Part shown: in pieces, positions 28,338-36,610 of the stretch
Position numbering within the stretch: position 1 is the stretch's first letter
How the letters are laid out: each line of letters opens with the position of its first letter
Assembly (NCBI GenBank): GCA_963696325.1
Contig: CAVOJV010000053.1
Span: 50,734 to 114,733 of the forward strand
Reading direction: 5' to 3'
From: CAVOJV01 sp963696325
Lineage (GTDB): Bacteria > Pseudomonadota > Gammaproteobacteria > Competibacterales > Competibacteraceae
DNA: 64,000 bases
Notes under the pieces: generated by a model
What the model was told of the DNA's origin: nothing
The model's input: the letters and a program-made list of their open reading frames with translations, nothing else
The model's database searches: none
Position numbers and translations under genes: made by a program

Positions 28338-29339
28338 ATGCTAATCAACAAGCCCTATCTGTTATTCCTGGGGGATGCGCCAGATCAGTTGGCCGCCAAG
28401 ACCGCGGCGGGCGTGGCATACTGGCGCCCCAACGACTGCCTCGGGCAACTGCGGCTGCCCGGCTGCAACGCCGACCTGGGGCTGCCGGACATGACGGTTG
28501 CCCAGGCGGCGCAACGGGGCGCTAAGACCCTGATTGTCGGTGTCGCCAACCGGGGCGGGCGTTTTTCCGAGGTGTGGATACGCGAATTGCTGCTGACCCT
28601 GGAAGCCGGCATGGATATCGCCAACGGCCTGCATCACCGCCTCACCGATATCCCTGATCTGGCGGCTACGGCGGAATGCCTGGGCCGGCAATTATTTGAC
28701 GTGCGCCATCCGACCAGTGATTTCGAGGTGGGCACCGGCAAGAAACGTTCCGGTAAACGCCTGCTGACCGTGGGCACGGACTGTTCCGTGGGCAAGATGT
28801 ACACCGCGCTTGCCATCGAGAAGGAAATGCAAACCCGCGGCATGCAAGCCACTTTTCGCGCCACTGGGCAGACCGGTATCCTGATCGCCGGCGACGGGGT
28901 ATCGGTGGATGCCGTGGTCGCCGATTTCATCGCCGGCGCCGTGGAAGCCCTCAGCCCCGCCAACGACGCCGGCCACTGGGACGTGATCGAGGGACAGGGC
29001 TCGTTGTTTCACCCGTCGTTCGCCGGCGTCAGCCTGGGGCTGTTGCACGGCGCGCAGCCGGACGCGCTGGTCATGTGCCACGAACCTACCCGGCCGCACA
29101 TGCGCGGCGTAGCTGATTATTCCCTGCCCAGTCTTGAAGAGTGCATTGCCGCCAACGAAGCGGCGGCGCGACTGACCAACCCCCATGCCACCTGTATCGG
29201 CATCAGCATCAACACGGCGAACTTAACCGCCACTGACGCCGAGCGCTTACTCAGGGAGACCGAAACACGCCTGCAGCTACCCTGCGTTGATGCCGTGCGG
29301 ACCAGCGTCGCGCCGCTCGTAGACCGGCTCACGGGCTAG
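28338..29339 (+). CDS. dgcN: DgcN-type protein (DUF1611) for D-glutamate metabolism
   Basis: A 333-residue protein of the DUF1611 family, with a P-loop VGTDCSVGKMYTALAIEKE near 150-168 and the family motif RATGQTGILIAGDGVSVD. DgcN is described as the N-acetyltransferase partner of the racemase DgcA in converting D-glutamate to L-glutamate through N-acetyl intermediates. The racemase gene follows after 3 bases, which supports the assignment. Confidence 0.85.
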   Translation: MLINKPYLLFLGDAPDQLAAKTAAGVAYWRPNDCLGQLRLPGCNADLGLPDMTVAQAAQRGAKTLIVGVANRGGRFSEVWIRELLLTLEAGMDIANGLHHRLTDIPDLAATAECLGRQLFDVRHPTSDFEVGTGKKRSGKRLLTVGTDCSVGKMYTALAIEKEMQTRGMQATFRATGQTGILIAGDGVSVDAVVADFIAGAVEALSPANDAGHWDVIEGQGSLFHPSFAGVSLGLLHGAQPDALVMCHEPTRPHMRGVADYSLPSLEECIAANEAAARLTNPHATCIGISINTANLTATDAERLLRETETRLQLPCVDAVRTSVAPLVDRLTG

Positions 29340-29342
29340 CCC

Positions 29343-30326
29343 ATGCCACGGCAAGTCAGCGTGCGCCAGGAGACCTGGCCGATTCGTGGCGTTTTCCGGA
29401 TTGCCCGCGGCAGCCGCACCGAGATTGTCACGGTCGTGGTCGAGATTAGCGAGGGACCTGCGGTGGGCCGGGGGGAATGCCGGCCCTATGCGCGCTACGG
29501 TGAGACTGTTGATGGGGTAATGGCCACTATCGAAGCCATCACCGCCGATCTCCAGGTCGGGCTGGAGCGCGACAGTCTGGGCGAGCGCCTGCCGCCGGGC
29601 GCGGCGCGCAATGCGATCGATTGCGCCTTGTGGGACCTGGCCGCCAAGCGAACCGGGCAGCCAGTTTGGATGCTGGCCGGCCTGCCGCCGCCTCGACCCC
29701 TCATCACGGCGTTCACTCTTAGCATCGACACTCCCGAAAACCTGGCGGTGGCGGCGCGTGCCAACGCTTGGCGGCCTCTGCTTAAGCTCAAGCTGGATGG
29801 CGACGGGGATCTGGACCGAGTTGCCGCGGTGCGCGCCAGCGCGCCTCAGTCCCGCCTTATTGTCGATGCCAACGAAGCCTGGACCAGTGCCGATTACGAA
29901 TTTCTGGCGCCGGAACTGGCCCAGTTGGGCGTGGCCATGATCGAACAGCCCTTCAGGGTGGATGATGATGCCCTGCTGGCGGATCTGCCGCGGCCACTGG
30001 CGATCTGCGCCGACGAGTCCTGCCATGATGCTGGCAGTCTGGATCGATTGACCGGTCTTTATGATGTCATCAATATCAAGCTGGACAAGACCGGCGGCCT
30101 GAGCGAGGCGCTGCGGCTGAAGGCGCTGGCGCTGGAGCGCGGCTTTGCCATCATGGTGGGTTGCATGGTGGCTACGTCGCTGGCCATGGCACCGGCCATG
30201 CTGGTGGCGCAAGGGGTGCCGTATGTTGATCTGGACGGTCCCCTGCTGCTGGCCGTGGACCGCCAACCAGGACTGCGCTTTGAGGGCAGCCTCCTGCATC
30301 CTCCCGAAAGGGGACTGTGGGGCTAG
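29343..30326 (+). CDS. dgcA: N-acetyl-D-glutamate racemase DgcA, enolase superfamily
   Basis: A 327-residue enolase-superfamily enzyme close to dipeptide epimerases. The catalytic lysines are in LLKLKLDGD and NIKLDKTGG, and the metal ligands in VDANEAW, IEQPF and ICADES. It racemises N-acetyl-glutamate. Transcribed with dgcN. An Ala-Glu dipeptide epimerase is the alternative, but the dgcN neighbour favours DgcA. Confidence 0.82.
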   Translation: MPRQVSVRQETWPIRGVFRIARGSRTEIVTVVVEISEGPAVGRGECRPYARYGETVDGVMATIEAITADLQVGLERDSLGERLPPGAARNAIDCALWDLAAKRTGQPVWMLAGLPPPRPLITAFTLSIDTPENLAVAARANAWRPLLKLKLDGDGDLDRVAAVRASAPQSRLIVDANEAWTSADYEFLAPELAQLGVAMIEQPFRVDDDALLADLPRPLAICADESCHDAGSLDRLTGLYDVINIKLDKTGGLSEALRLKALALERGFAIMVGCMVATSLAMAPAMLVAQGVPYVDLDGPLLLAVDRQPGLRFEGSLLHPPERGLWG

Positions 30327-30901
30327 CAACAGGCGGCCTGGCTGAGTAACTCCACCAGCCGCCCGCCCGCCGCTTGCAGATCGCCATCGTTGTCAATAAC
30401 CATCAGACCGCTAATGCCTTGCATCTGGATGTCGAACGCCGCAGCCCGTTGGAGGCGTTCTTCGATCTCAGCCGCCGTCTCGCGACCCCTGGTCACCAGA
30501 CGCCCCCGGAGCCGCTGCAGCGACACTGAGATCAGCACCGGAAACAGTTCTGGATAGCGCTCCCGGGCCTGCGCCAGGTAGGCCCGGGAGCCATTCACCA
30601 CAACGTTGAGGCCCAAAGCCAGCCACTGGTCGATTTCTACGCCAATACCATAACGGTGACTATGGCTGTCCCAGTGCATGGCGAAACAGCCGGCCCGCAG
30701 GCGCTGCTCGAACTCGGGTTCGCTGAGCGGCACGTGCTGTTCCCCCAAAGGGTCCGAATCAGGCGCGCGAGTGATGTAGCGGTGGGCAAAGATCACCCCG
30801 CCGCGCTCCGCCAGTTTCTGGCGGGCATAGCGCATCAGGCTGTCCTTGCCCGCGCCAGAAGCACCGATCACGTAAAACAACCTGCCCTTATGCATAGTCA
30901 A
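30323..30901 (-). CDS. phnN: Ribose 1,5-bisphosphate phosphokinase PhnN
   Basis: A 192-residue guanylate-kinase-like P-loop kinase: Walker A VIGASGAGKDSLMRYA, then AHRYITR and HWDSHSHRYGI. PhnN makes PRPP from ribose 1,5-bisphosphate in phosphonate degradation. No other phn gene is in the window, so here it may feed PRPP from other sources. It overlaps the end of dgcA tail to tail by 4 bases and is followed upstream by dtd on the same strand. Confidence 0.85.
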   Translation of the reverse strand: MTMHKGRLFYVIGASGAGKDSLMRYARQKLAERGGVIFAHRYITRAPDSDPLGEQHVPLSEPEFEQRLRAGCFAMHWDSHSHRYGIGVEIDQWLALGLNVVVNGSRAYLAQARERYPELFPVLISVSLQRLRGRLVTRGRETAAEIEERLQRAAAFDIQMQGISGLMVIDNDGDLQAAGGRLVELLSQAACC

Positions 30902-30943
30902 TACAACCCCCTCCCCAAGCTGGTATGTTCTGGTGAGGACGGG

Positions 30944-31390
30944 TCAGGCCGGTTGCACCTGCAACCAGAAGGTCACCGGCCCGTCATTGATTAAGCTCAC
31001 TTGCATAGGAGCACCGAAACGGCCGGTCGCCACTGCGCCATGCAGCAAGCGGGCTTGCGCTACCAGATAGTCGAATAAGCGCTCGCCGACCTCGGGAACA
31101 GCCGCTGACGTGAAACTGGGACGCGCACCCTTGCGGGTATCCGCCGCCAAGGTGAATTGCGGCACCAGCAGGAGACCGCCGCCGATATCCCGCACGCTCA
31201 GGTTCATCCGCCCCTGCGCATCGGCAAAAATCCGATAGCCGAGCAATCTGTCTAGCAGGCGCCGGGCCTGGATCTCGCTATCGCCGCGCTCAACGCCGAC
31301 CAATACCAGCAAACCGATGCCGATGGCGCCGACCGTCTCTCCTGCCACCAGGACGCTGGCTTCCCGGACTCGTTGCAACAATCCGATCAT
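30944..31390 (-). CDS. dtd: D-aminoacyl-tRNA deacylase
   Basis: A 148-residue DTD that removes D-amino acids (and glycine) from tRNA. Start MIGLLQRVREASV and the end motif NDGPVTFWLQV with the cross-subunit Gly-cisPro pair are normal. At the nucleotide-proximal motif the family has SQFTLAAD; here it reads VPQFTLAADTRKGARPSF, so the serine is proline while the threonine is kept. Its start overlaps the stop of the aminopeptidase gene (ATGA). Confidence 0.9.
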   Translation of the reverse strand: MIGLLQRVREASVLVAGETVGAIGIGLLVLVGVERGDSEIQARRLLDRLLGYRIFADAQGRMNLSVRDIGGGLLLVPQFTLAADTRKGARPSFTSAAVPEVGERLFDYLVAQARLLHGAVATGRFGAPMQVSLINDGPVTFWLQVQPA

Positions 31391-32334
31391 GCAAAGCGCG
31401 CCGCCATCTTCCGGGTAGCCGAGACCAGCGCATCGACGATACCCGGCTCGCTGGCCGCATGGCCGGCAGTGGGGATGCGCAGCTCAGCCTCTGGCCAGGC
31501 CCTATGCAAAGCCCAGGCGCCGTCGAGGGGGCAAATCACATCATAGCGGCCATGGACGATCACCCCGGGAATACTCTTCAGGCGATGGGCGTCACGCAGC
31601 AACTGGTTAGGTTCCATGAAGATATGATTCACGAAATAATGACATTCGATGCGGGCAAGGCTCAGGGCAAGATGAGCTTCTCCGAAATGCCGGACGATAT
31701 TCGGATCGCTTTCCATCGTCAGGGTGGAGCCCTCCCATACCGACCACGCCTTGGCCGCCCGCAGGCGTTCGAGCTCGTTTGGCCCGGTCAAACGCCGGTA
31801 ATAGGCGTGTAGCAGATCGCCCCGTTCGACCTCCGGAATGGGTTCCAGATAGTGCTCCCAGGCATCGGGAAACAGGCGGCTAGTGCCTTCCTGGTAAAAC
31901 CAGTGGATATCTTGATGCCTGCACAGGAAAATACCGCGCAGGATCAAGCCCAATACTCGCTCGGAATGGGTCTCGGCATAAGTCAGGGCCAAAGTGGAAC
32001 CCCAGGAACCGCCGAATACCACCCAACGCTCGATGCTCAAGCGCTGGCGTATTGATTCGATATCGGCGACCAGATGCCAAGTCGTGTTATTGCGCAGCTC
32101 GGCATGGGGTGTGGACTGGCCGCTACCGCGCTGATCGAACAGGATGATCCGGTACCGTTCGGGATCGAAAAAACGCCGGTATAGGGGTTCGCAGCCAGCA
32201 CCAGGGCCACCGTGCAGGAACAGCGCCGGCAGGCCGCGCGGATTGCCGCATTCCTCGATATAGAGAGTATGCACAGCATCGACGGGTAACTGATGAGTGA
32301 CAAACGGTTCGATGTCGGGATACAGGTCGTACAT
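31387..32334 (-). CDS. pip: Proline iminopeptidase
   Basis: Cytoplasmic alpha/beta hydrolase of 315 residues that releases N-terminal proline. HGGPGAG forms the oxyanion region, FGGSWGSTLAL the nucleophile elbow, HGRYDVICP the acid region, and TAGHAASEPGI the catalytic histidine. Heads a two-gene operon with dtd. Confidence 0.92.
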   Translation of the reverse strand: MYDLYPDIEPFVTHQLPVDAVHTLYIEECGNPRGLPALFLHGGPGAGCEPLYRRFFDPERYRIILFDQRGSGQSTPHAELRNNTTWHLVADIESIRQRLSIERWVVFGGSWGSTLALTYAETHSERVLGLILRGIFLCRHQDIHWFYQEGTSRLFPDAWEHYLEPIPEVERGDLLHAYYRRLTGPNELERLRAAKAWSVWEGSTLTMESDPNIVRHFGEAHLALSLARIECHYFVNHIFMEPNQLLRDAHRLKSIPGVIVHGRYDVICPLDGAWALHRAWPEAELRIPTAGHAASEPGIVDALVSATRKMAARFA

Positions 32335-32396
32335 GCTACCTCCGTCGGGTGAGTCAACCTATGACATTGGGCAGATACCGCACCCTGCCCCGGTGA

Positions 32397-32414
32397 AGTA
32401 GGAAAATTCTTACA
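32397..32414 (+). promoter_or_regulatory. GacA/LetA-box-like site upstream of the CsrB-like RNA
   Basis: AGTAGG-AAAATT-CTTACA resembles the GacA upstream activating sequence TGTAAG-N6-CTTACA: the right arm matches 6/6 and the left 4/6 with the correct spacing. It lies about 80 bases before the proposed RNA start, consistent with GacA control of rsmX/Y/Z and csrB genes. Confidence 0.5.
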
Positions 32415-32504
32415 TGACAAACCGAATCTACCCCGCCGATATTGAGGAATTATGTAGATGCAGTCGAGAACTTGCTGTGCGATAGTAACACCCATACAAG
32501 TTCA

Positions 32505-32671
32505 GGGACGCCAAGGAACTAGGGAACACAGCGACACGGATCGGCTGATGGCACAAGGACGTACCTCGCCACGGATCAGGGCTTCATAGGGACGCCAAGG
32601 AACCAGGGAACACAGCCATACGGATCGGCTGATGGCACAGGATGTACCTCGCCAGGGATCGGGGTTCGGAT
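32505..32671 (+). repeat. Two 84-bp tandem repeats inside the CsrB-like RNA
   Basis: Copy one starts at 32,505 and copy two at 32,589, both with GGGACGCCAAGGAAC. They differ at a few positions but keep the GGA motifs. The duplication would add CsrA binding sites. Confidence 0.85.
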
Positions 32672-32850
32672 GCAGACGGACTAGGGAACGCGGCCAGAAG
32701 ATCTGGCCGCTTGATGCAGGGAGCGCTCGCCCAGGGATGTGGGTACGAGGGAGCAAGTGATCATACCTCACCCGGCAGGGAACGCCGAGTGAGACAACCC
32801 CAGGCATAAGGCATGTAGTTCTCCTCTGACGTAGGTTGTCATGTTCAATC

Positions 32851-32879
32851 AACCGGCTTTTATTCTGGCCGGTTTTTTT
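32851..32879 (+). terminator. Intrinsic terminator of the CsrB-like RNA
   Basis: AACCGGC and GCCGGTT form a 7-bp stem around a T-rich loop, followed by seven T on the plus strand. It points away from hemH (minus strand, ends at 32,919) and so belongs to a plus-strand transcript. Confidence 0.85.
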
Positions 32880-32918
32880 ATTTCATTACCTTAGGGTAAG
32901 GCAACCCTCCACGCAACC

Positions 32919-34016
32919 CTAGCGTTGCGCGCCCATCGCCAAAGCCCGCCTGTGTGCCGCTTCCCGTTCTATGACCGGTACCGCGACAACATCCGCTGAC
33001 AGCATGGGCCAACCACCGGTGTGCTTGCGGATCAGATCCACCAGCACTCGTATGTGCGAGGGACTGTCGTTGAGTGCCGGGATATAACGGTAGAGCTCCC
33101 CACCGGCTTGGCAAAAAACATCCTGGTTTTCGATGGCGATCTCCTCCAGCGTTTCCAGGCAATCGGCGGAAAAACCGGCGCACACCACCTCCACACTCTT
33201 CACACCGGCACGCGCCCAATCCTTGAGCAGTTCGCTGGTGTAGGGCCTGAGCCACTCGGCGCCGCCGAAGCGGGATTGAAAGGAAATCGCCCACCGCCCT
33301 GGTTCCACCCGCAAGCGCTCGGCCACCAGGCGGGCGGTCTTCTGACATTCGCAATGATAGGGATCACCGGCCAGCAGGTTACGCTTGGGCAGGCCATGAA
33401 AGGAGAATAACAGCCGTTCCACGCGCGGCGCTTGATTCCAAACATCCAGAATGCTTTGGGATAGAGCCTCGATATAACCGGGATCGTCATGATAATGGGT
33501 GATCATTCGCAGTTCGGGTAACCAACGCCAGGATTTCAGCTCGGTGGCGACCGCGTCGAAGGTCGAGGCGACCGTGGCGGCCGAGTATTGAGGATACAAC
33601 GGGAAAACCAGTAGGCGACGCACTCCCTCATCTCGCAGTTCCCGCAGCGCAGCGGCGATGGATGGATTGCCGTAGCGCATCCCCACGGCGACTTTCACGG
33701 GACCCGGACCGTCCTGGGTCAGATGTTCGGCCACCGCCGCGGCTTGCCGCCGGCTGATGACCAGCAGCGGTGATCCCTCCTCCGTCCAGATGGCCCGATA
33801 CTTGCGGGCCGAGCGGGCCGGGCGTATTCTCAAAATGATGCCGTGGAGTATCAACCACCACAGCGGCCGGGGAATCTCCACCACCCGCGGATCCCAGAGA
33901 AATTCGCCCAGGTAGCGACGCACCTCCCTGGGGGTGGGCGCATCTGGAGTGCCTAGATTGGTCAACAAAATACCCACGCAGGGTTCCCGGCCGTGCTCGA
34001 AATCCTCACCTGTCAT
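32919..34016 (-). CDS. hemH: Ferrochelatase
   Basis: Inserts Fe(II) into protoporphyrin IX in the last step of heme synthesis. The 365-residue protein has the N-terminal GILLTNLGTPDAPTPREVR, the catalytic histidine in LLFSFHGLPKRN, the CECQKT region, and the metal-site glutamate in CAGFSADCLETLEEIAIE. A C-terminal tail of about 30 residues is longer than in E. coli. It is monocistronic here. Confidence 0.95.
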   Translation of the reverse strand: MTGEDFEHGREPCVGILLTNLGTPDAPTPREVRRYLGEFLWDPRVVEIPRPLWWLILHGIILRIRPARSARKYRAIWTEEGSPLLVISRRQAAAVAEHLTQDGPGPVKVAVGMRYGNPSIAAALRELRDEGVRRLLVFPLYPQYSAATVASTFDAVATELKSWRWLPELRMITHYHDDPGYIEALSQSILDVWNQAPRVERLLFSFHGLPKRNLLAGDPYHCECQKTARLVAERLRVEPGRWAISFQSRFGGAEWLRPYTSELLKDWARAGVKSVEVVCAGFSADCLETLEEIAIENQDVFCQAGGELYRYIPALNDSPSHIRVLVDLIRKHTGGWPMLSADVVAVPVIEREAAHRRALAMGAQR

Positions 34017-34172
34017 GGTTCCTCCCCGCCGTTTACAAGCAATAATTATGTAACCCCGGTTTTGTCGGTGTAAGCGCCGTTAAGTTCAGCCATCGGCCCA
34101 GCGCCATCCAGCGCTATAATGTATTTATTTGTCGCTCACCGCTTCCCTTGAGAGTCAGGGCAGGAGGATTCT

Positions 34173-34902
34173 ATGCTCGGCGTTTTCCTAGACAGTGCTT
34201 CCCTAGACCTGGGTGATATTGATTTCAGCGACCTGAATAGCAGCCTGGCAGAAATCCGCGACTACTCTACCACCACCTCGGAGCAGATAGTTGAACGCAT
34301 TGCCGACGCCGAGTTGGTCATCAGCAATAAAGTGGCGTTGAACGCCGCCCTGGCTGCAGCGCCACGACTCAGACTGGTCTGCGTCGCCGCTGCTGGTACC
34401 AATAACGTCGATCTCAAGACGGCCACCGGACTTGGCATCACAGTGTGCAACTGTCAGGGCTATAGCACGCCCTCCGTGGTCCAGCACACCTTTGCCCTCA
34501 TGCTGGCCCTCACTCTCAAGCTGTGTGGCTACCACCAGGCGGTAGCCGAGAACCGCTGGCAGACAGCCAAGCAATTCTGTTTGCTAGACTTTCCCATCCG
34601 GGAACTGGCCCTGATGCGCCGTGACGCCGTTGCTGATCAATACCGCCCGGGGCGGCATCGTGGACGAGATCGCGCTGGCCGAGGCCCTGTGCCACAACGC
34701 GCTGGGCGGCGCCGGTGTGGATGTAATGACCGAAGAGCCTCCCGTCCATGGCAACCCCTTGCTGGCCGGCGATGTTCCCAATCTCATCGTTACCCCTCAT
34801 TGCGCCTGGGGCAGTCGCGAATCCCGCCAGCGCCTGGTAGGACAATTGGTGGAAAATATTCGGGGCTTCTTGGCCGGCCGGCCGTTAAGGGTGGTAGCCT
34901 GA
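34173..34902 (+). pseudogene. D-2-hydroxyacid dehydrogenase lacking its NAD-binding domain
   Basis: The N-terminal half (MLGVFLDSASLDLGD to QFCLLDFPIREL) matches glycerate/hydroxypyruvate-type dehydrogenases, and the C-terminal part (LLINTARGGIVDEIALAE, then VTPHCAWGSRESR) is also clear. Between them about 100 residues with the GxGxxG NAD-binding motif are gone: the reading passes directly from PIREL to ALMRRDA. A further extra G near 34,630 shifts the frame. The enzyme cannot bind NAD as written, so this is a real pseudogene unless the contig is collapsed. Confidence 0.8.
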
Positions 34903-34998
34903 ACGCAGACCCAACATGCTCAGATCAATCCACCGGTTAGCACCGCGGGTAGCTGCCTACCGCCGTGCCGCTCAATCCCTAGTTAACAGGAAATCCCC

Positions 34999-35232
34999 AT
35001 GGCCATCCAAGTAAAATATTTCGCCAGCCTGCGGGACCGGCTTGGCCGCGGCATAGATCAAGTTCAAGCCGCCGAAGGACTTACCGTCACCACTGTCTGG
35101 TCTCAACTTTGGCCTGACACGCCGCTGCCGCCTCACACCCTGACCGCCGTGAACATGGAATACACAGGCCCGGACCACCCGGTGCAAGATGGCGACGAGG
35201 TTGCCTTCTTCCCACCCATCACGGGAGGCTGA
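34999..35232 (+). CDS. moaD: Molybdopterin synthase sulfur carrier subunit
   Basis: A 77-residue ubiquitin-like protein (MAIQVKYFASLRDRLGRG) ending in the thiocarboxylated GG (PPITGG). It gives sulfur to make the molybdopterin dithiolene with MoaE, encoded next. Confidence 0.93.
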   Translation: MAIQVKYFASLRDRLGRGIDQVQAAEGLTVTTVWSQLWPDTPLPPHTLTAVNMEYTGPDHPVQDGDEVAFFPPITGG

Positions 35233-35233
35233 C

Positions 35234-35671
35234 ATGAAAATCGAGATACGCGAACAACCCTTCGATCCGTTTCAGGAACTGGCCTGCCACCAGGAAAGCC
35301 TGGTCGAACTGCGGGGCCGCTATGGGGCCACCGCGAGCTTCGTGGGCACTTTGCGCGATTATAATGAAGGCGAGCCTGTCCACGGCATGACCCTGGAACA
35401 CTATCCCGGCATGACCGAGCGCCGCCTGGAGCGTATCCTGGAGGAGGCCCGGCTTAACTGGGAATTTCTCGACGCATTGATCATTCACCGGGTCGGCGAA
35501 CTGCATCCCAACGATCCCATCGCACTGGTTGCTGTCTGGTCGAGCCACCGGGCAGCGGCGTTTGACGCCTGCCGCTTCATCATGGAAGCACTGAAGTCCC
35601 GGGCACCGTTCTGGAAAAAAGAAACCTTAGCGGACCGCCAGCGCTGGGTTGAGCGTAATACCCCAGGTTAA
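35234..35671 (+). CDS. moaE: Molybdopterin synthase catalytic subunit
   Basis: A 145-residue partner of MoaD starting at MKIEIREQPF, 1 base after the moaD stop. SFVGTLRDYNEG, MTLEHYPGMTE, IIHRVGELHPND and the lysines of KSRAPFWKKE are conserved. The pair converts cPMP to molybdopterin; molybdenum or tungsten enzymes would use it, which fits the TupB-like permease at the left edge. Confidence 0.93.
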   Translation: MKIEIREQPFDPFQELACHQESLVELRGRYGATASFVGTLRDYNEGEPVHGMTLEHYPGMTERRLERILEEARLNWEFLDALIIHRVGELHPNDPIALVAVWSSHRAAAFDACRFIMEALKSRAPFWKKETLADRQRWVERNTPG

Positions 35672-35693
35672 ATACTGGTGGTATCCGTTCAGT

Positions 35694-35780
35694 CCCCCCC
35701 TTTTTCAAAGGGGGGTTAGGGGGGATTTCCGACCCGCCGCCCGCTTAAAATCCCCCCCGCCACCCTTTACGAAAGGGGGG
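35694..35780. repeat. C/G-run palindromic intergenic repeat
   Basis: An imperfect inverted repeat built from CCCCCCCTTTTTCAAAGGGG, GGGGGGATTT and its complement AAATCCCCCCC, ending in GAAAGGGGGG. Such REP/MITE-like units are scattered in many proteobacterial genomes. It lies after moaE. Confidence 0.6.
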
Positions 35781-35840
35781 AGGTGAACGCTTGCACTGGT
35801 GATATACAACCTTATCTTGAAATGAAACGCCTACCACACG

Positions 35841-35873
35841 ACAGAACCCCGCCCTGGGTAGGCGGGGTTCTGT
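35841..35873. terminator. Strong hairpin, probable bidirectional terminator
   Basis: A perfect 13-bp stem (ACAGAACCCCGCC and its complement) with a 7-base loop, between convergent moaE and the cache-protein gene. T-tracts are short. A second perfect 10-bp hairpin (GGGACGACTG, loop CTC) follows at 35,889-35,911. Confidence 0.65.
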
Positions 35874-35946
35874 GTTATTGGGGAATGCGGGACGACTGCT
35901 CCAGTCGTCCCTGCTAATGGTAACCAAGCGGCTCAGCGCTTGGTCG

Positions 35947-36397
35947 CTATTTGTAGTAACCCACTCCGCAGATTTGATCGCCGACCTTGGTATAATAAGT
36001 GACCTTGGCGACTGGCTTTTCTTCACCGGCCCGCGGGAACATATAGGAGATTTCCGAGATCACGCCTTCTTTGGCGTTCTTGTACATGTCCTCACCGATG
36101 GGCAGGGCCTTTTCGCTCTTGTCTTTCAGATCCTTCATACTCTTGCCAACGAGTTTCAGGATGAGCGGTAAAGTTACCGTCGGGGCCACCGCAGAAAGGA
36201 TACAGATCCTTTTCCTTGAAACCACCTTCGCCCTTGGTGAACATCTCCAGAGCCTTGGGCTTGTCCTTTTTGATTTCCGCGACCGCTTTCTCCAACATTG
36301 CCTTGGCTTCAGCCGCCGTTCCGGAGTCCGCAGCCCAGGCAGAACCGACCAGTAAGAACACCGGCAAGGCCAGCATGAGACATATTTTTTTTATCAT
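35947..36397 (-). pseudogene. Secreted single-Cache-domain protein, frameshifted
   Basis: A signal peptide (MIKKICLMLALPVFLLVGSA, cut after AWA) precedes a small Cache domain: EKDLYPFCGGPDGNFTAHP, then in another frame KLVGKSMKDLKDKSEK and VTYYTKVGDQICGVGYYK to the stop at 35947. The frame breaks near 36,168 with one extra base. Free-standing periplasmic Cache proteins bind small ligands. Without the indel the gene would be normal, about 149 residues. Confidence 0.7.
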
Positions 36398-36610
36398 GGT
36401 GTTTCCTCTCTCGTTATTGATGGGTTTTTTAATACTTGTTAGGGATTTACAAGCGAGTACTCTGAAGATCCCTGGAAGTAGGATAGGCTAATTTTTGTGA
36501 AAAACAAATACTATGCGGACTCTAATGAAATTAAGCATTGAAAATCCAAGGGACAACCGCAAATCCAGAAAACGTCCGGCCTAGGACTTGAACCTCTAAC
36601 GGAGTCATCC

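Larger units (their letters stand above)
32493..32879 (+). ncRNA. CsrB/RsmZ-like small RNA (CsrA sponge) candidate
   Basis: The 583-base gap between pip and hemH holds no protein gene but carries 19 GGA motifs on the plus strand between 32,505 and 32,800, several in the CsrA consensus context (ACAAGGACGT, ACAGGATGTAC, CAGGGATG). Two 84-bp direct repeats start at 32,505 and 32,589. A GATAGT-like -10 lies at 32,481 and an intrinsic terminator ends the unit, giving about 387 nt, close to E. coli CsrB. Such RNAs titrate the translational repressor CsrA/RsmA under GacS/GacA control. Exact ends are inferred. Confidence 0.7.

Noticed and set aside
29277..30329. 350-codon minus-strand frame opposite dgcA
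   Set aside because: Antisense shadow of a gene with all enolase-superfamily catalytic residues.
32500..32830. CRISPR array in the pip-hemH gap
   Set aside because: Only two repeat units of 84 bp with no spacers; the GGA pattern and terminator fit a Csr RNA better.
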